64,000 nucleotides of DNA from an uncultured Muribaculaceae bacterium (lineage in GTDB: Bacteria > Bacteroidota > Bacteroidia > Bacteroidales > Muribaculaceae), in contig CAJUKE010000001.1 of assembly GCA_910587075.1 (NCBI GenBank), positions 124,001 to 188,000 on the forward strand, in the 5' to 3' direction. Position numbers and translations under genes: made by a program. The notes under the pieces were generated by a model. It ran no database searches and was not told the origin of the DNA. It worked only from the letters and a program-made list of their open reading frames with translations. Each line of letters starts with the position of its first letter. The stretch's first letter is position 1. Shown piece by piece: positions 33,430 to 41,819 of the stretch.

Positions 33430-34309
33430 GCACCATACCGCCTACAATCACAACCATAGCCACTACCTGCACCAATTTCAACTTATCGAGCCCCATGATT
33501 ACCGCCGACAGGGTGGCGAACACCGGGAGCAGGTACTGATACAGCGACACCAGTTCCGACCCGATTTTCTTTATGGCGGGTTGAATCAGGAAATAGGCGA
33601 TGAATGTCGGACAGAGCAGTATGAAACCTATCTCAAGCCAGGGAGCCGCCTCGGCGGTACGCAATATCGGCATTTTTTCCATTCCCGGGATAAGGAACAA
33701 GGCCGGCAAAGCGGCGAACAGGAACACCCATCGCAGCATATTCACAGGCCGATACCTCTTGGTCGGCCCCACCAGTATCACGAGATAGAAGGCGTAGCAG
33801 AGCGTCGAGGCGACGGCCAAAAGGTCGCCCAAAAGATTGTCGCTCCCATTCTTGCCGGTACCTCCGGCCACAATGACTATCACAGCCCCGGCCATCGACA
33901 CAACTACTCCGGCATACTCCAGCAACGACGGCCTCCGCTTTAGGAATATCACCCCGATCAGAATAACGAACACCGGCGGTAGCGTCATAATAATGGATAT
34001 GTCGATAGGGTTGCCGTAGCGCAGCGAGGTCACAAAAAGATAAATGAACAGGAATAACCCGATACCACCACCGAGCAGCAGCTTCAGCCAGTCGTGCCGC
34101 GCGATGGGTTGACATTTGAGAAACAGCGACGCGAGCCACATCAACAGACACCCACCGACGAGCCTGACCACTATTATACCTTCGGCGGTCATCCATTCCG
34201 GGATAAGCGCCTTGGTAAACGACACGTTGATGCCCCAGAAAATGGTGGCGATAAGTATGCAGGCGTTGCCGACGAGCGCGGCTCCCGCTTTGAATTTGTT
34301 ATTTGGCAT
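33383..34309 (-). CDS. EamA/DMT-family transporter
   Basis: 308 residues with ten predicted membrane helices in two EamA repeats. Repeat one begins GNACILIATIFWGINVSFTKAL, repeat two near LLGDLLAVASTLCYAFYLVI. The family exports amino acids or other metabolites or imports sugars; the substrate is not predictable. Its 3' end runs 47 bases into the yhcC-type gene on the other strand. It lies 51 bases after the flippase gene and may belong to that leftward operon. Confidence 0.88.
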   Translation of the reverse strand: MPNNKFKAGAALVGNACILIATIFWGINVSFTKALIPEWMTAEGIIVVRLVGGCLLMWLASLFLKCQPIARHDWLKLLLGGGIGLFLFIYLFVTSLRYGNPIDISIIMTLPPVFVILIGVIFLKRRPSLLEYAGVVVSMAGAVIVIVAGGTGKNGSDNLLGDLLAVASTLCYAFYLVILVGPTKRYRPVNMLRWVFLFAALPALFLIPGMEKMPILRTAEAAPWLEIGFILLCPTFIAYFLIQPAIKKIGSELVSLYQYLLPVFATLSAVIMGLDKLKLVQVVAMVVIVGGMVLTNVGKRRRAGSSAD

Positions 34310-34360
34310 ATACGGATAGTCAGAAGTTACTACCCTAACAAATTCAGCCCGCTGTAAGTT

Positions 34361-35737
34361 TCAAGCCAAATAATCGAGAAAGTAGCGCATTGACGCCGCG
34401 GCGAGGCAGAAAAGGAACACGCCCGCCGCGAGCGCGACAATACTCCCCCCGACCCGCAAGCCGTAACGCCTACGGGCCACGATGTCAACAACTACGGCAT
34501 AAATAGCATACCATAATATATACGCAAGCCCGAGTCCAACCCAGCCCAACAGGGTATAGCCGATGATATTAAGCAGCAGCGAGACAGCCGCCGACAGAGC
34601 CTCGGTCCAAAGGTATGTGGCACCGTCGCCTTTCGCGAGAATGGCGAAGCTCACACACCAGCCGTAGGCACGGAACACCGTACCGACAGCCCCGAAACCG
34701 ACAAACGGCAGCATCCCTATAAACTCGGAGGAATACAGGATCCTAACTACAAGTCCGTCAGCGAAAACAAACACAGGTATCACCGGGAGTAAAATCCACA
34801 GTATCAGCCTCAACTCATGCCCGGCGAACAACGACATCCTCCGGGGCGAGTGGGCCACAGCCGAAAGTCTGGGGAAGTATTCCACCGCGATGGCGGTGAA
34901 TATCAGCCCGACATACTTGTTGACCAACGTGAACCCGGCCTGGTACAGCCCCACGAAGCTTTCACCGTCACGATGGTTCAGCCACGCGATGAAAAGGTAG
35001 CTCGCGAGGGTAGTGAGAAACATCGATGCCGTCATAAAAATGCCGAGCACCACGAAGCTACGGCCTATGGCGAAACCCTGCCCTATAGTCAAAGGCTCCG
35101 CCGGGGGCGCCACTTTCTCGCGGTACAACCCGAGCGCCATCCAGGTAACCACCGTATAGGCAATAATCGAGGGCACAATGCTGTTGATGCCGAGAAAGTA
35201 AAACAGCGGAAGCGACACGGCCAAGCCACCCACAGCGCCCCAAATCGAGGCACGGGCCAACTTGCGGAAACGCCGGAAACCGCGGAACACCGCCCCTTCT
35301 GCAGACGACAGCGAGCTGAATAGCACACACACCGACAGGAGCATGAACTCCGTCTGATGTTCCGAATCGCCGAACGTCGCCTCGCTCAGAAACCCGGATA
35401 GGGCCAGCATCAGCGCCGACCCAGCCACACCGAGCGTCCAGCTCCATCCGCGGAGCGAGCGCACGATAGCCCCTACTTTAGCGCTCGGCGAGCCGGAGAT
35501 GTCGCGCACGGCGCTCTCTCCGATACCGAGCTGCGCCACGGAACGCACGATGTCGAGCGCGGAATTATAAATACCGAACAGACCGACACCAGCCGGGCCT
35601 ATCCACAGGGCCACAAACTTAGTGCGCGCAATCGCGCAGAGAATCGTAAGCACCTGTACCCCGCCGAACACCCCCATTACCTTGAGGACGGCGGCGGTGA
35701 GGCCCGACCGCTTGCCAGTGGTCAGCGGCGCAGCCAT
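34361..35737 (-). CDS. Polysaccharide flippase / Wzx-like MOP-superfamily protein
   Basis: 458 residues with about twelve to fourteen membrane helices. The start (MGVFGGVQVLTILCAIARTKFVALWIGPAG in pieces: VLTILCAIARTK, FVALWIGPAGVGLFG) resembles O-antigen and polysaccharide exporters. It probably flips a lipid-linked glycan across the inner membrane. It overlaps the upstream EnvC-like gene by 16 bases and belongs to the dut operon. No glycosyltransferases lie nearby, so the glycan cannot be guessed. Confidence 0.85.
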   Translation of the reverse strand: MAAPLTTGKRSGLTAAVLKVMGVFGGVQVLTILCAIARTKFVALWIGPAGVGLFGIYNSALDIVRSVAQLGIGESAVRDISGSPSAKVGAIVRSLRGWSWTLGVAGSALMLALSGFLSEATFGDSEHQTEFMLLSVCVLFSSLSSAEGAVFRGFRRFRKLARASIWGAVGGLAVSLPLFYFLGINSIVPSIIAYTVVTWMALGLYREKVAPPAEPLTIGQGFAIGRSFVVLGIFMTASMFLTTLASYLFIAWLNHRDGESFVGLYQAGFTLVNKYVGLIFTAIAVEYFPRLSAVAHSPRRMSLFAGHELRLILWILLPVIPVFVFADGLVVRILYSSEFIGMLPFVGFGAVGTVFRAYGWCVSFAILAKGDGATYLWTEALSAAVSLLLNIIGYTLLGWVGLGLAYILWYAIYAVVVDIVARRRYGLRVGGSIVALAAGVFLFCLAAASMRYFLDYLA

Positions 35738-37536
35738 AGCTCTGGATTCTCTTTCTGGCGCCCATTGCGGACCTCGAAATGCAGCACGGAGCGGCCATTA
35801 TCGTTGGGGTCGGCGTAGACCGAACCGATGGCCTGCCCGGCTTTGATTTTCTGCCCGGTTGATACGGCGAGCGACCCGAGGTTGGCGTAAACGGTCATAT
35901 ACCTGCCGTGGCGCACCACCACTACGTTGTTGTATCCGTCGGGACGGAATACCGCCGAAATTTCGCCGTCGCACACGGCCTTGGCCTGCGTGCCGGAAAC
36001 GGTCTCGATGTCGATGCCTGAATTGTTAGTCTCGACATGGGGCAGCGTCGGGTGTTTCTGCCGACCGAAACGCTTCACGATAGTGTAGCGCCCGGCAACG
36101 GGGAACGGTAATCGGCCGCGAAGCGACTCGAAATCGCTGCCGCCCGCAGCAGCCGCGTCAGCCGCCACACCACTCGGACCCGCCGCGGAAGGGCGGTTGA
36201 GTGTCGGAGCGACACCCTCCGTTTTAGCCGATGTCTCAGCGGCGAGCTCGCGCCCATTGTTCTTACCCTTGTGCTTGACCCCTTTGCCTCGCTCAGTGCG
36301 GGCTTTGGCAAGCTCGCGCTCCTGGCGCTCCTGGGCCTTCTTTGCTTCCTTGGCCTCCTTTTCGCGGCGCTGCTGCTCTTTCTTAGCCTCGCGGGCCTCT
36401 TTTTCAAGACGCTGCTTCTCAACCTTATCCTTGGCTTCCGCCTCCGCCTTGGCCAAAGCATCGGCCTTGGCCTTTGCCTCAGCCGCCGCTTTCTCCTTGG
36501 CGGCAGCCTCCTCGGCGGCCAACTTGGCGGCTTCGGCCTCGGCGCGTTCGCGAGCCTCGGCTTCGGCCTTCAGGCGGGCCTCCTCACGCTCGCGGGCAGC
36601 TGCTTCTTCCTTGCGGCGCTTCTCGGCGGCGATGCGCTCCTGACGCTCGCGCTCCTTGCGGGCCTCTTCGGCAATTATGCGGTCAAGTTCCGCGTCGAGG
36701 GCCGCGGCCTCGCGGCTCTTCCGGGCCATAAGCTGCTGGAGCTCGGCACCCTGTTCCTGGAGTCGGTCAACGAGGGCCGATGTCTCGGTCTGCTTGCGCT
36801 GGAGCACCCTCTGCTCGTTCTGGATCTGCGCGAGCGAGCGGTTAGTCTTACCCTGCAGGATGGTAAGTTCCTTGCGGCGCTCGTCGAGCTTCCCTTTCAC
36901 GGCCTGAATCTCCTCACCCTTGCGGCGGCGCCATTTGTCGAACTGGCGCAGCGACTGCATGCGGCGGTAGGCCTGGGCGAACGAGTTGGACGAGAATATA
37001 AAGGCCAGGTCGGAGGTCTGCTCGCGGCGCCCCTGTGATTTGCGGAGCTGCCGGGCATAGGTTTTCGTGATATTGTTGAGATGGTTGTCGAGCGATGCTA
37101 TGGAGTCGTTTACCACGGCCATATGCCTTGTCAGGGAGTCAACCTTTGTGTTGAGCCCCTTGATGCGCGTCTCGCACTGACCAATTTCCGACTCAACGAG
37201 GTTGAGCTGGTTAAGCTGCTTCTCGGTCTCGCGGGTGTTGAGCTGAATCTGCTGGCGCGCCTCACGGATTTCCTTGGCGTTCTGCTGCTTCTGTTTTTTG
37301 ATTTCAGCCGAAGTTTTCGGTTTCTGCGACTTAGCCGCGCCCGCGCTCTTTTTCTTGGCGCTTCCTCCCGCTTTTCCCGAGCTTTTTTGCGCGCTTTTAG
37401 CCGAGGTTTTTCCTTTTTTAGCGGTAGAGGACTTTCGCGAAGTCTGTTCGACTTTTGTATTCTTCTTGCGTTGCTGGGCCGGCACCTGGCCGAAAGCGAG
37501 CACGGCGCAAAGCAACATCACTATGAACCTGTTCAT
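35722..37536 (-). CDS. EnvC-like murein hydrolase activator with degenerate LytM (M23) domain
   Basis: 604 residues, longer than most EnvC proteins. After a signal peptide (about 1-21) comes a very basic Lys-Ser-Ala region (about 22-75), a coiled coil (about 85-290) and a long charged helix of Glu-Lys-Ala repeats (about 290-425). The C-terminal LytM fold (about 485-604) ends HFEVRNGRQKENPELWLRR. Zinc ligands are lost: NNSGIDI stands where HxGxD is expected and VLHFE where HxHFE is expected. As in EnvC it should activate amidases in septal wall splitting rather than cut the wall itself. It follows the DUF4292 gene after 6 bases. Confidence 0.88.
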   Translation of the reverse strand: MNRFIVMLLCAVLAFGQVPAQQRKKNTKVEQTSRKSSTAKKGKTSAKSAQKSSGKAGGSAKKKSAGAAKSQKPKTSAEIKKQKQQNAKEIREARQQIQLNTRETEKQLNQLNLVESEIGQCETRIKGLNTKVDSLTRHMAVVNDSIASLDNHLNNITKTYARQLRKSQGRREQTSDLAFIFSSNSFAQAYRRMQSLRQFDKWRRRKGEEIQAVKGKLDERRKELTILQGKTNRSLAQIQNEQRVLQRKQTETSALVDRLQEQGAELQQLMARKSREAAALDAELDRIIAEEARKERERQERIAAEKRRKEEAAAREREEARLKAEAEARERAEAEAAKLAAEEAAAKEKAAAEAKAKADALAKAEAEAKDKVEKQRLEKEAREAKKEQQRREKEAKEAKKAQERQERELAKARTERGKGVKHKGKNNGRELAAETSAKTEGVAPTLNRPSAAGPSGVAADAAAAGGSDFESLRGRLPFPVAGRYTIVKRFGRQKHPTLPHVETNNSGIDIETVSGTQAKAVCDGEISAVFRPDGYNNVVVVRHGRYMTVYANLGSLAVSTGQKIKAGQAIGSVYADPNDNGRSVLHFEVRNGRQKENPELWLRR

Positions 37537-37542
37537 CGCCCG

Positions 37543-38388
37543 TCAGAGTTTGTTTAGAATCGACAACAGAGAACTGAGGCTGATTTTCGTGTATCCGCGT
37601 CCGGGTGCCTGCCACTTCTGGCTGTCCCCCCGGTTCCACTTTGCGGAGCCGAGATTCCAGGTAAGCTCGGCGGCTACCTTTTTGGGCGATGTCGACGAAA
37701 GCTCGACACTGCGGGCGAGCGTTCCGGCTTGGGTAACATCGTGGTCGGAATAGCGGGCCACGGCGTTGAACCTGCCCGACTCGATAAGCAGGTAGCTGAG
37801 AAGCGGAGCCTCGCCGCCGGAAACGACGAATCCGTAATCGACCGCCTCAGGGCGCGGCTCGGGACGCATCAGGAACATATTGTCATACTCCGTTGGCTCT
37901 ATCAAGAACCCTACAGCCTCCACCTGACGGTCGCTTACTTTGAACACGCGGCCCAGGAGTATATCCTGAATGTCGGAAATATCGAGTCCGAGATCAGTGG
38001 TGAGGCGGCTTACGCTCTCGCTGACGTAGCGTTTGCCTACCTTGTCGATCGCGTGAACCGAATCGGTGTCAATCCAGGCCGAAGCCACCTCGAAGCCGAG
38101 CATCCTCACAGAGAATTTAATGTATTCGCCGCGGCGCATATAGGCGGTGGCGTTGAGGTTGACGTTGGCGGGTTGCCTGAGCTTCACGTTGAGCGGCATC
38201 TGCACGTCGGTCCACGCGCTACGGGCATCGGATAGTAGGCGCTCAACCGCGGGAGCATCCGCCGCGGGGGCCGACACCGAACGGGACGGTGCCGGAGTTT
38301 CGGCCACTGAGGCGGCTTTCTTCGAGCTGTGGCATCCGGCCAGAGCGATCGCGGCACCTATGGCTATCAATATGTTGGTTATTCTCAT
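37543..38388 (-). CDS. DUF4292-family lipoprotein
   Basis: 281 residues; lipobox LAGCHS (Cys about 19). The body fits the DUF4292 family, a LolA/LolB-like half-barrel: NVNLNATAYMRRGEYIKFSVRMLGFEVA in pieces, AIDKVGKRYVSE, and IQDILLGRVF. The role is unknown, but a lipid- or lipoprotein-carrying role is plausible from the fold. Placed between a TPR gene and the EnvC-like gene with small gaps (34 and 6 bases). Confidence 0.82.
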   Translation of the reverse strand: MRITNILIAIGAAIALAGCHSSKKAASVAETPAPSRSVSAPAADAPAVERLLSDARSAWTDVQMPLNVKLRQPANVNLNATAYMRRGEYIKFSVRMLGFEVASAWIDTDSVHAIDKVGKRYVSESVSRLTTDLGLDISDIQDILLGRVFKVSDRQVEAVGFLIEPTEYDNMFLMRPEPRPEAVDYGFVVSGGEAPLLSYLLIESGRFNAVARYSDHDVTQAGTLARSVELSSTSPKKVAAELTWNLGSAKWNRGDSQKWQAPGRGYTKISLSSLLSILNKL

Positions 38389-38422
38389 TGCTGATCAGTG
38401 TGATAATATACTTATTATAGCG

Positions 38423-40192
38423 TCATTCCTCGAAGTAGCGGCGCGACTTAACTTTCTTCTTGAGCAACTGGTCGTCGGGCGAGAGTTTCAACGCCTGCTG
38501 CCAGAATTCGAGCGCCTGCTGGCGGTCGCCATAGAAATAATAAATGTCGCCCGCGTGGGAGAGCACATCGGCGGCTGGGGTATTCCCCTCGACCGCCAGG
38601 GCGCGGTCGATAAACTCCTTGGCCCGCCCGTAATCCTTCTTACGGAAGAAAATCCAGGCGTAAGTGTCGAGCGCCGTATCGTTTTCGGGGTTGGCACGCA
38701 CGCATATGGCGCTCATAGTCTCGGCACGGTCAAGATCTCGCCCCTCCTCGGCAAGATAGTAGGCGCAATTGTTCAAAGCCAGCAGGTTGTCGGGGTCCAT
38801 CTCGATGGCCCGGTCGTAATACACGAAAGCCGAGTCCTTATGGTTGAGCTTGTAGTAGCTGTCGCCTATGGAGGCGAGAATCTGCGAGCGGGTCTCAATG
38901 TCGAGAGTGTCGGCCAACTGCTCAGCCTTCTCGAAATAGCGTATGGCCTCGCGCTGGTTGTCGAGTTGTTGGTAACTGGCCCCGAGCATCAGGTTTATCA
39001 TCGGGCTCTGCGGAAGGTAGCGCAAGGCGCGCTCACCAACCTGTATTGCCTTGGAATCATTCTTGCTCTGGGAGTACAGGCTCATTGCCATGCGCCAGCG
39101 CTGCTCGGCCGAGGGGTCGATGTCAAGGGCGAGCTCTTGCTGCTCGGCAGCTCCGGGCAGGTCGTTTATAGCGTAGAGATACGACGCGTAGAGGTCGCGG
39201 ATATCGGCCTCGTGGGGATGATGGGTGAGCACCACCTCGAAAAGTTTCTGTATGCGCGGCTGCTGCAGGGTGTCGGTGTAGAGTTGGCGTATGTAGCTCG
39301 TAAGCATATCGAGCTTCACGGGCAGTTCAAGGTTCTCCTGTCTCAGCGCCTGAAACACCTCGCGGTCGAAAGCCGCCGAGTCACCATGCTCCTTGTAGAA
39401 CTCGGCCCGCTTCATATACGCCAAACCGTTGGCCGAGTCGATGGCGCAAGCCCGGTCGTAGTATCTGATTGCCGAATCGGGCATATGCATAGCGGTGAAC
39501 ACGTCGCCGGCGTATATGTTGAAAGTGGCGTTGCGGGGAGAGCGCGCCAGCAGTCCGCGGAGCTCTTCAAGCGTGGCGGCTGTGTCGCGGAGGGCGAGCA
39601 TCGCCCTGACCTTGTGGGAGGTAAGCCCGAGGTCGGGACCCTCGGAGCGCTGAATGCGGGCTATCACGTCGATCGAGCGCCGCAGGTTGGTGGTGTCGAA
39701 AGTGGCCTGCAGGGCGTCGGCATAACGGAGAGCCACGTCGGGTTTCGAGGGGTTGAGCGAGTCGAGCGTCTGCCAAACGCGCACGGCCTCGGTCGCGTTG
39801 CCGAGCTGGTTGTTGACCATACCGTAGAAAATCGCCGAATAATAGTCCTCGGGGTGCGCGTCGAAGTGGCGGCGCATCATATCGAACCCCTTGCGGGCCA
39901 TCGCGGAATCGTTCTGGCCGAGCGCCATATAGTAATAGCCCAGAGTCGAGGCCGGAGCGGTGTCCGCGCTGTCGAGCGAGCAAGAGCGGTCGAGCAACTC
40001 GAAAAAAGCCGCGTCGTTGTCGAGAGCGTTCTGCCTGAGCGCCTCCATATAGAGGTAATCGGCTTTACGGGAGTCGGCTCCCATCTGCCAATCGCCGGAG
40101 ACCCCCTTACCGCGGGCATAGCCCGGTAGGATTATCGAAAGCCCCAGTGCGGCCACCGCCAACACGGCTGAAAATTTTCGTAGTCTGCCCAT
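38423..40192 (-). CDS. TPR-repeat protein, exported
   Basis: 589 residues. An N-terminal hydrophobic segment (about 8-26) precedes a chain of tetratricopeptide repeats filling the rest, for example ARKGFDMMRRHFDAHPEDYY, AIRYYDRACAIDSANGLAY, AIRYFEKAEQLADTLD, AFVYYDRAIEMDPDNLLAL and AKEFIDRALAVEGNTPAA. It is probably a periplasmic or membrane-attached scaffold in cell-envelope assembly, given its operon with DUF4292 and EnvC-like proteins. No enzyme domain is visible. Confidence 0.88.
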   Translation of the reverse strand: MGRLRKFSAVLAVAALGLSIILPGYARGKGVSGDWQMGADSRKADYLYMEALRQNALDNDAAFFELLDRSCSLDSADTAPASTLGYYYMALGQNDSAMARKGFDMMRRHFDAHPEDYYSAIFYGMVNNQLGNATEAVRVWQTLDSLNPSKPDVALRYADALQATFDTTNLRRSIDVIARIQRSEGPDLGLTSHKVRAMLALRDTAATLEELRGLLARSPRNATFNIYAGDVFTAMHMPDSAIRYYDRACAIDSANGLAYMKRAEFYKEHGDSAAFDREVFQALRQENLELPVKLDMLTSYIRQLYTDTLQQPRIQKLFEVVLTHHPHEADIRDLYASYLYAINDLPGAAEQQELALDIDPSAEQRWRMAMSLYSQSKNDSKAIQVGERALRYLPQSPMINLMLGASYQQLDNQREAIRYFEKAEQLADTLDIETRSQILASIGDSYYKLNHKDSAFVYYDRAIEMDPDNLLALNNCAYYLAEEGRDLDRAETMSAICVRANPENDTALDTYAWIFFRKKDYGRAKEFIDRALAVEGNTPAADVLSHAGDIYYFYGDRQQALEFWQQALKLSPDDQLLKKKVKSRRYFEE

Positions 40193-40213
40193 AATCAGAA
40201 ATCAGAGAGTGTT

Positions 40214-40651
40214 TCAGTTGACGCCCGAGTGGCCGAAAGCGCCGTCGCCGCGCTCGGTGGTGTCGATGCGGTCGACCGGCTCCCACTCCACGCGCTCGTA
40301 GGAAGAAATCACCATCTGGCACACACGCTCGCCGTCGTTTACCACGAACGGCTCGTTGGACAGGTTAATGAGAATCACGCCTATCTCGCCGCGGTAGTCG
40401 CAGTCAACAGTGCCGGGGGTGTTCACCAGCGATATGCCGTGCTTGATGGCAAGACCGCTGCGCGGACGTATCTGGCACTCGTAGCCCTGCGGGAGCTGCA
40501 TATACAGCCCGGTGGGTATCAGCGCCCTTTCAAGTGGACCGAGCGTTACGGGTTCCTTAAGGAAGGCCCTTACATCCATTCCGGCCGAGCCGGGGGTCGC
40601 GTAGGCGGGCATCGGATGATGCGATTTATTTATAATCTTTACCTTGAGCAT
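40214..40651 (-). CDS. dut: dUTP diphosphatase
   Basis: 145 residues, the size of a trimeric dUTPase. The five motifs are present: AGMDVRAF, PRSGLAIKHGI, NTPGTVDCDYRGEI, the GERVCQMVI stretch and the C-terminal ERGDGAFGHSGVN arm. It turns dUTP into dUMP, keeping uracil out of DNA. It opens the leftward operon dut - TPR - DUF4292 - EnvC-like - flippase and lies 57 bases after the asparaginase gene. Confidence 0.96.
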   Translation of the reverse strand: MLKVKIINKSHHPMPAYATPGSAGMDVRAFLKEPVTLGPLERALIPTGLYMQLPQGYECQIRPRSGLAIKHGISLVNTPGTVDCDYRGEIGVILINLSNEPFVVNDGERVCQMVISSYERVEWEPVDRIDTTERGDGAFGHSGVN

Positions 40652-40708
40652 TATTGTCTAAGTTGGTTTCAGGGATGGGGAAAGAGCCTTGTGTCGGGCC
40701 GCGGGGGC

Positions 40709-41758
40709 TCAGATACTCATTTCTCCAACAATCGGGTGCAACATTCGGTTCGCCACCTGTTTGGAAGTACACCCCATGCCGAAGAGGAACATCAGTTTGG
40801 TGAGGGCGGCCTCGGTGGTGAGGTCGTGGCCCGAGATCACGCCGGCGCGGGCGAGGCAGTCGCCGGTGAAATATTTGCGCTGGTTCACGCCCCCGTTGAC
40901 GCACTGGGTGACGTTGACAACGACCACGCCGCGGTCAACAGCCTCCTTTATTGCCCGGTTGAACCACTCCTCGGTGGTCGCGTTGCCAGCACCGTAGGTT
41001 TTGAGCACCACGCCCTTGGTTCCGGGAGTGTCAAGCTGCTGGCGCAGCGAGGTTTCGGTCATTCCGGGGAATATGTGGATCACTATAACGTCGGACGACA
41101 TACCCTGGTGCACCCTCAGCGGCATACGCTGGTTAACGCGCCACAGGGCGTCGTGGTTGAACTGGATCGAAAGCCCGATTTTTGCAAGCGAGGGGTAGTT
41201 GTTGCTCTTGAAGGCGTTGAAGTTGTCGGCGCTCATCTTGGTCGACCTGTTGCCGCGCCAGAGGTAGTTCTCGAAAAGGATGGCCACCTCCTGCACCATG
41301 GGCTCGCCGTTGACGGGGTCGGTGGCGGCGGCTATCTGCAAGGCGGTTATCAGGTTCTCCTCGCCGTCGGTGCGCACCTCCCCTATCGGGAGCTGGGAGC
41401 CGGTGATAATGACCGGCTTGCGCAGATTCTCAAGCATGAACGACAGCGCCGAGGCCGTGTAGGCCATCGTGTCGGTTCCGTGGAGCACCACGAAACCGTC
41501 GTAGCGGTCGTAATCCTTCCCGATGGCCGACGCGATCTGCTGCCAATGGGAAATGTTCATATTGCTCGAATCAATCGGCGGATTGAACTGAATGTGGTCA
41601 ATCTCGTAATCGAGCATCTTTACCTTCGGCACGTTGTCGATCAGATGGTTGAAGTTGAACGGACGCAGCGTGCGCGTGGCCGGGTCCTCAATCATCCCTA
41701 TCGTGCCCCCGGTGTAGACTATGAGAATGCGGGGTTTGGTTGTATGCTCCATTGGCAA
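40709..41758 (-). CDS. ansA: Type I (cytosolic) L-asparaginase
   Basis: 349 residues, no signal peptide. First threonine motif is VYTGGTIGM, the second is FVVLHGTDTMAYTASALSF; PVIITGSQLPIGEVRTDG and GVVLKTYGAGNA also fit the family. It splits asparagine into aspartate and ammonia. Located between metG (61 bases upstream) and dut, it may be cotranscribed with metG. Confidence 0.94.
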   Translation of the reverse strand: MPMEHTTKPRILIVYTGGTIGMIEDPATRTLRPFNFNHLIDNVPKVKMLDYEIDHIQFNPPIDSSNMNISHWQQIASAIGKDYDRYDGFVVLHGTDTMAYTASALSFMLENLRKPVIITGSQLPIGEVRTDGEENLITALQIAAATDPVNGEPMVQEVAILFENYLWRGNRSTKMSADNFNAFKSNNYPSLAKIGLSIQFNHDALWRVNQRMPLRVHQGMSSDVIVIHIFPGMTETSLRQQLDTPGTKGVVLKTYGAGNATTEEWFNRAIKEAVDRGVVVVNVTQCVNGGVNQRKYFTGDCLARAGVISGHDLTTEAALTKLMFLFGMGCTSKQVANRMLHPIVGEMSI

Positions 41759-41819
41759 ACGAGATTAAACGGGCTTTATGACTGGATTATAAGAAAGAGG
41801 GCCGCGGCCCCCGGAGGCG

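Noticed and set aside
38147..40129. 660-codon open frame opposite the TPR gene
   Set aside because: The sense strand has clear TPR repeats; the antisense product is Val/Gly/His-rich noise.
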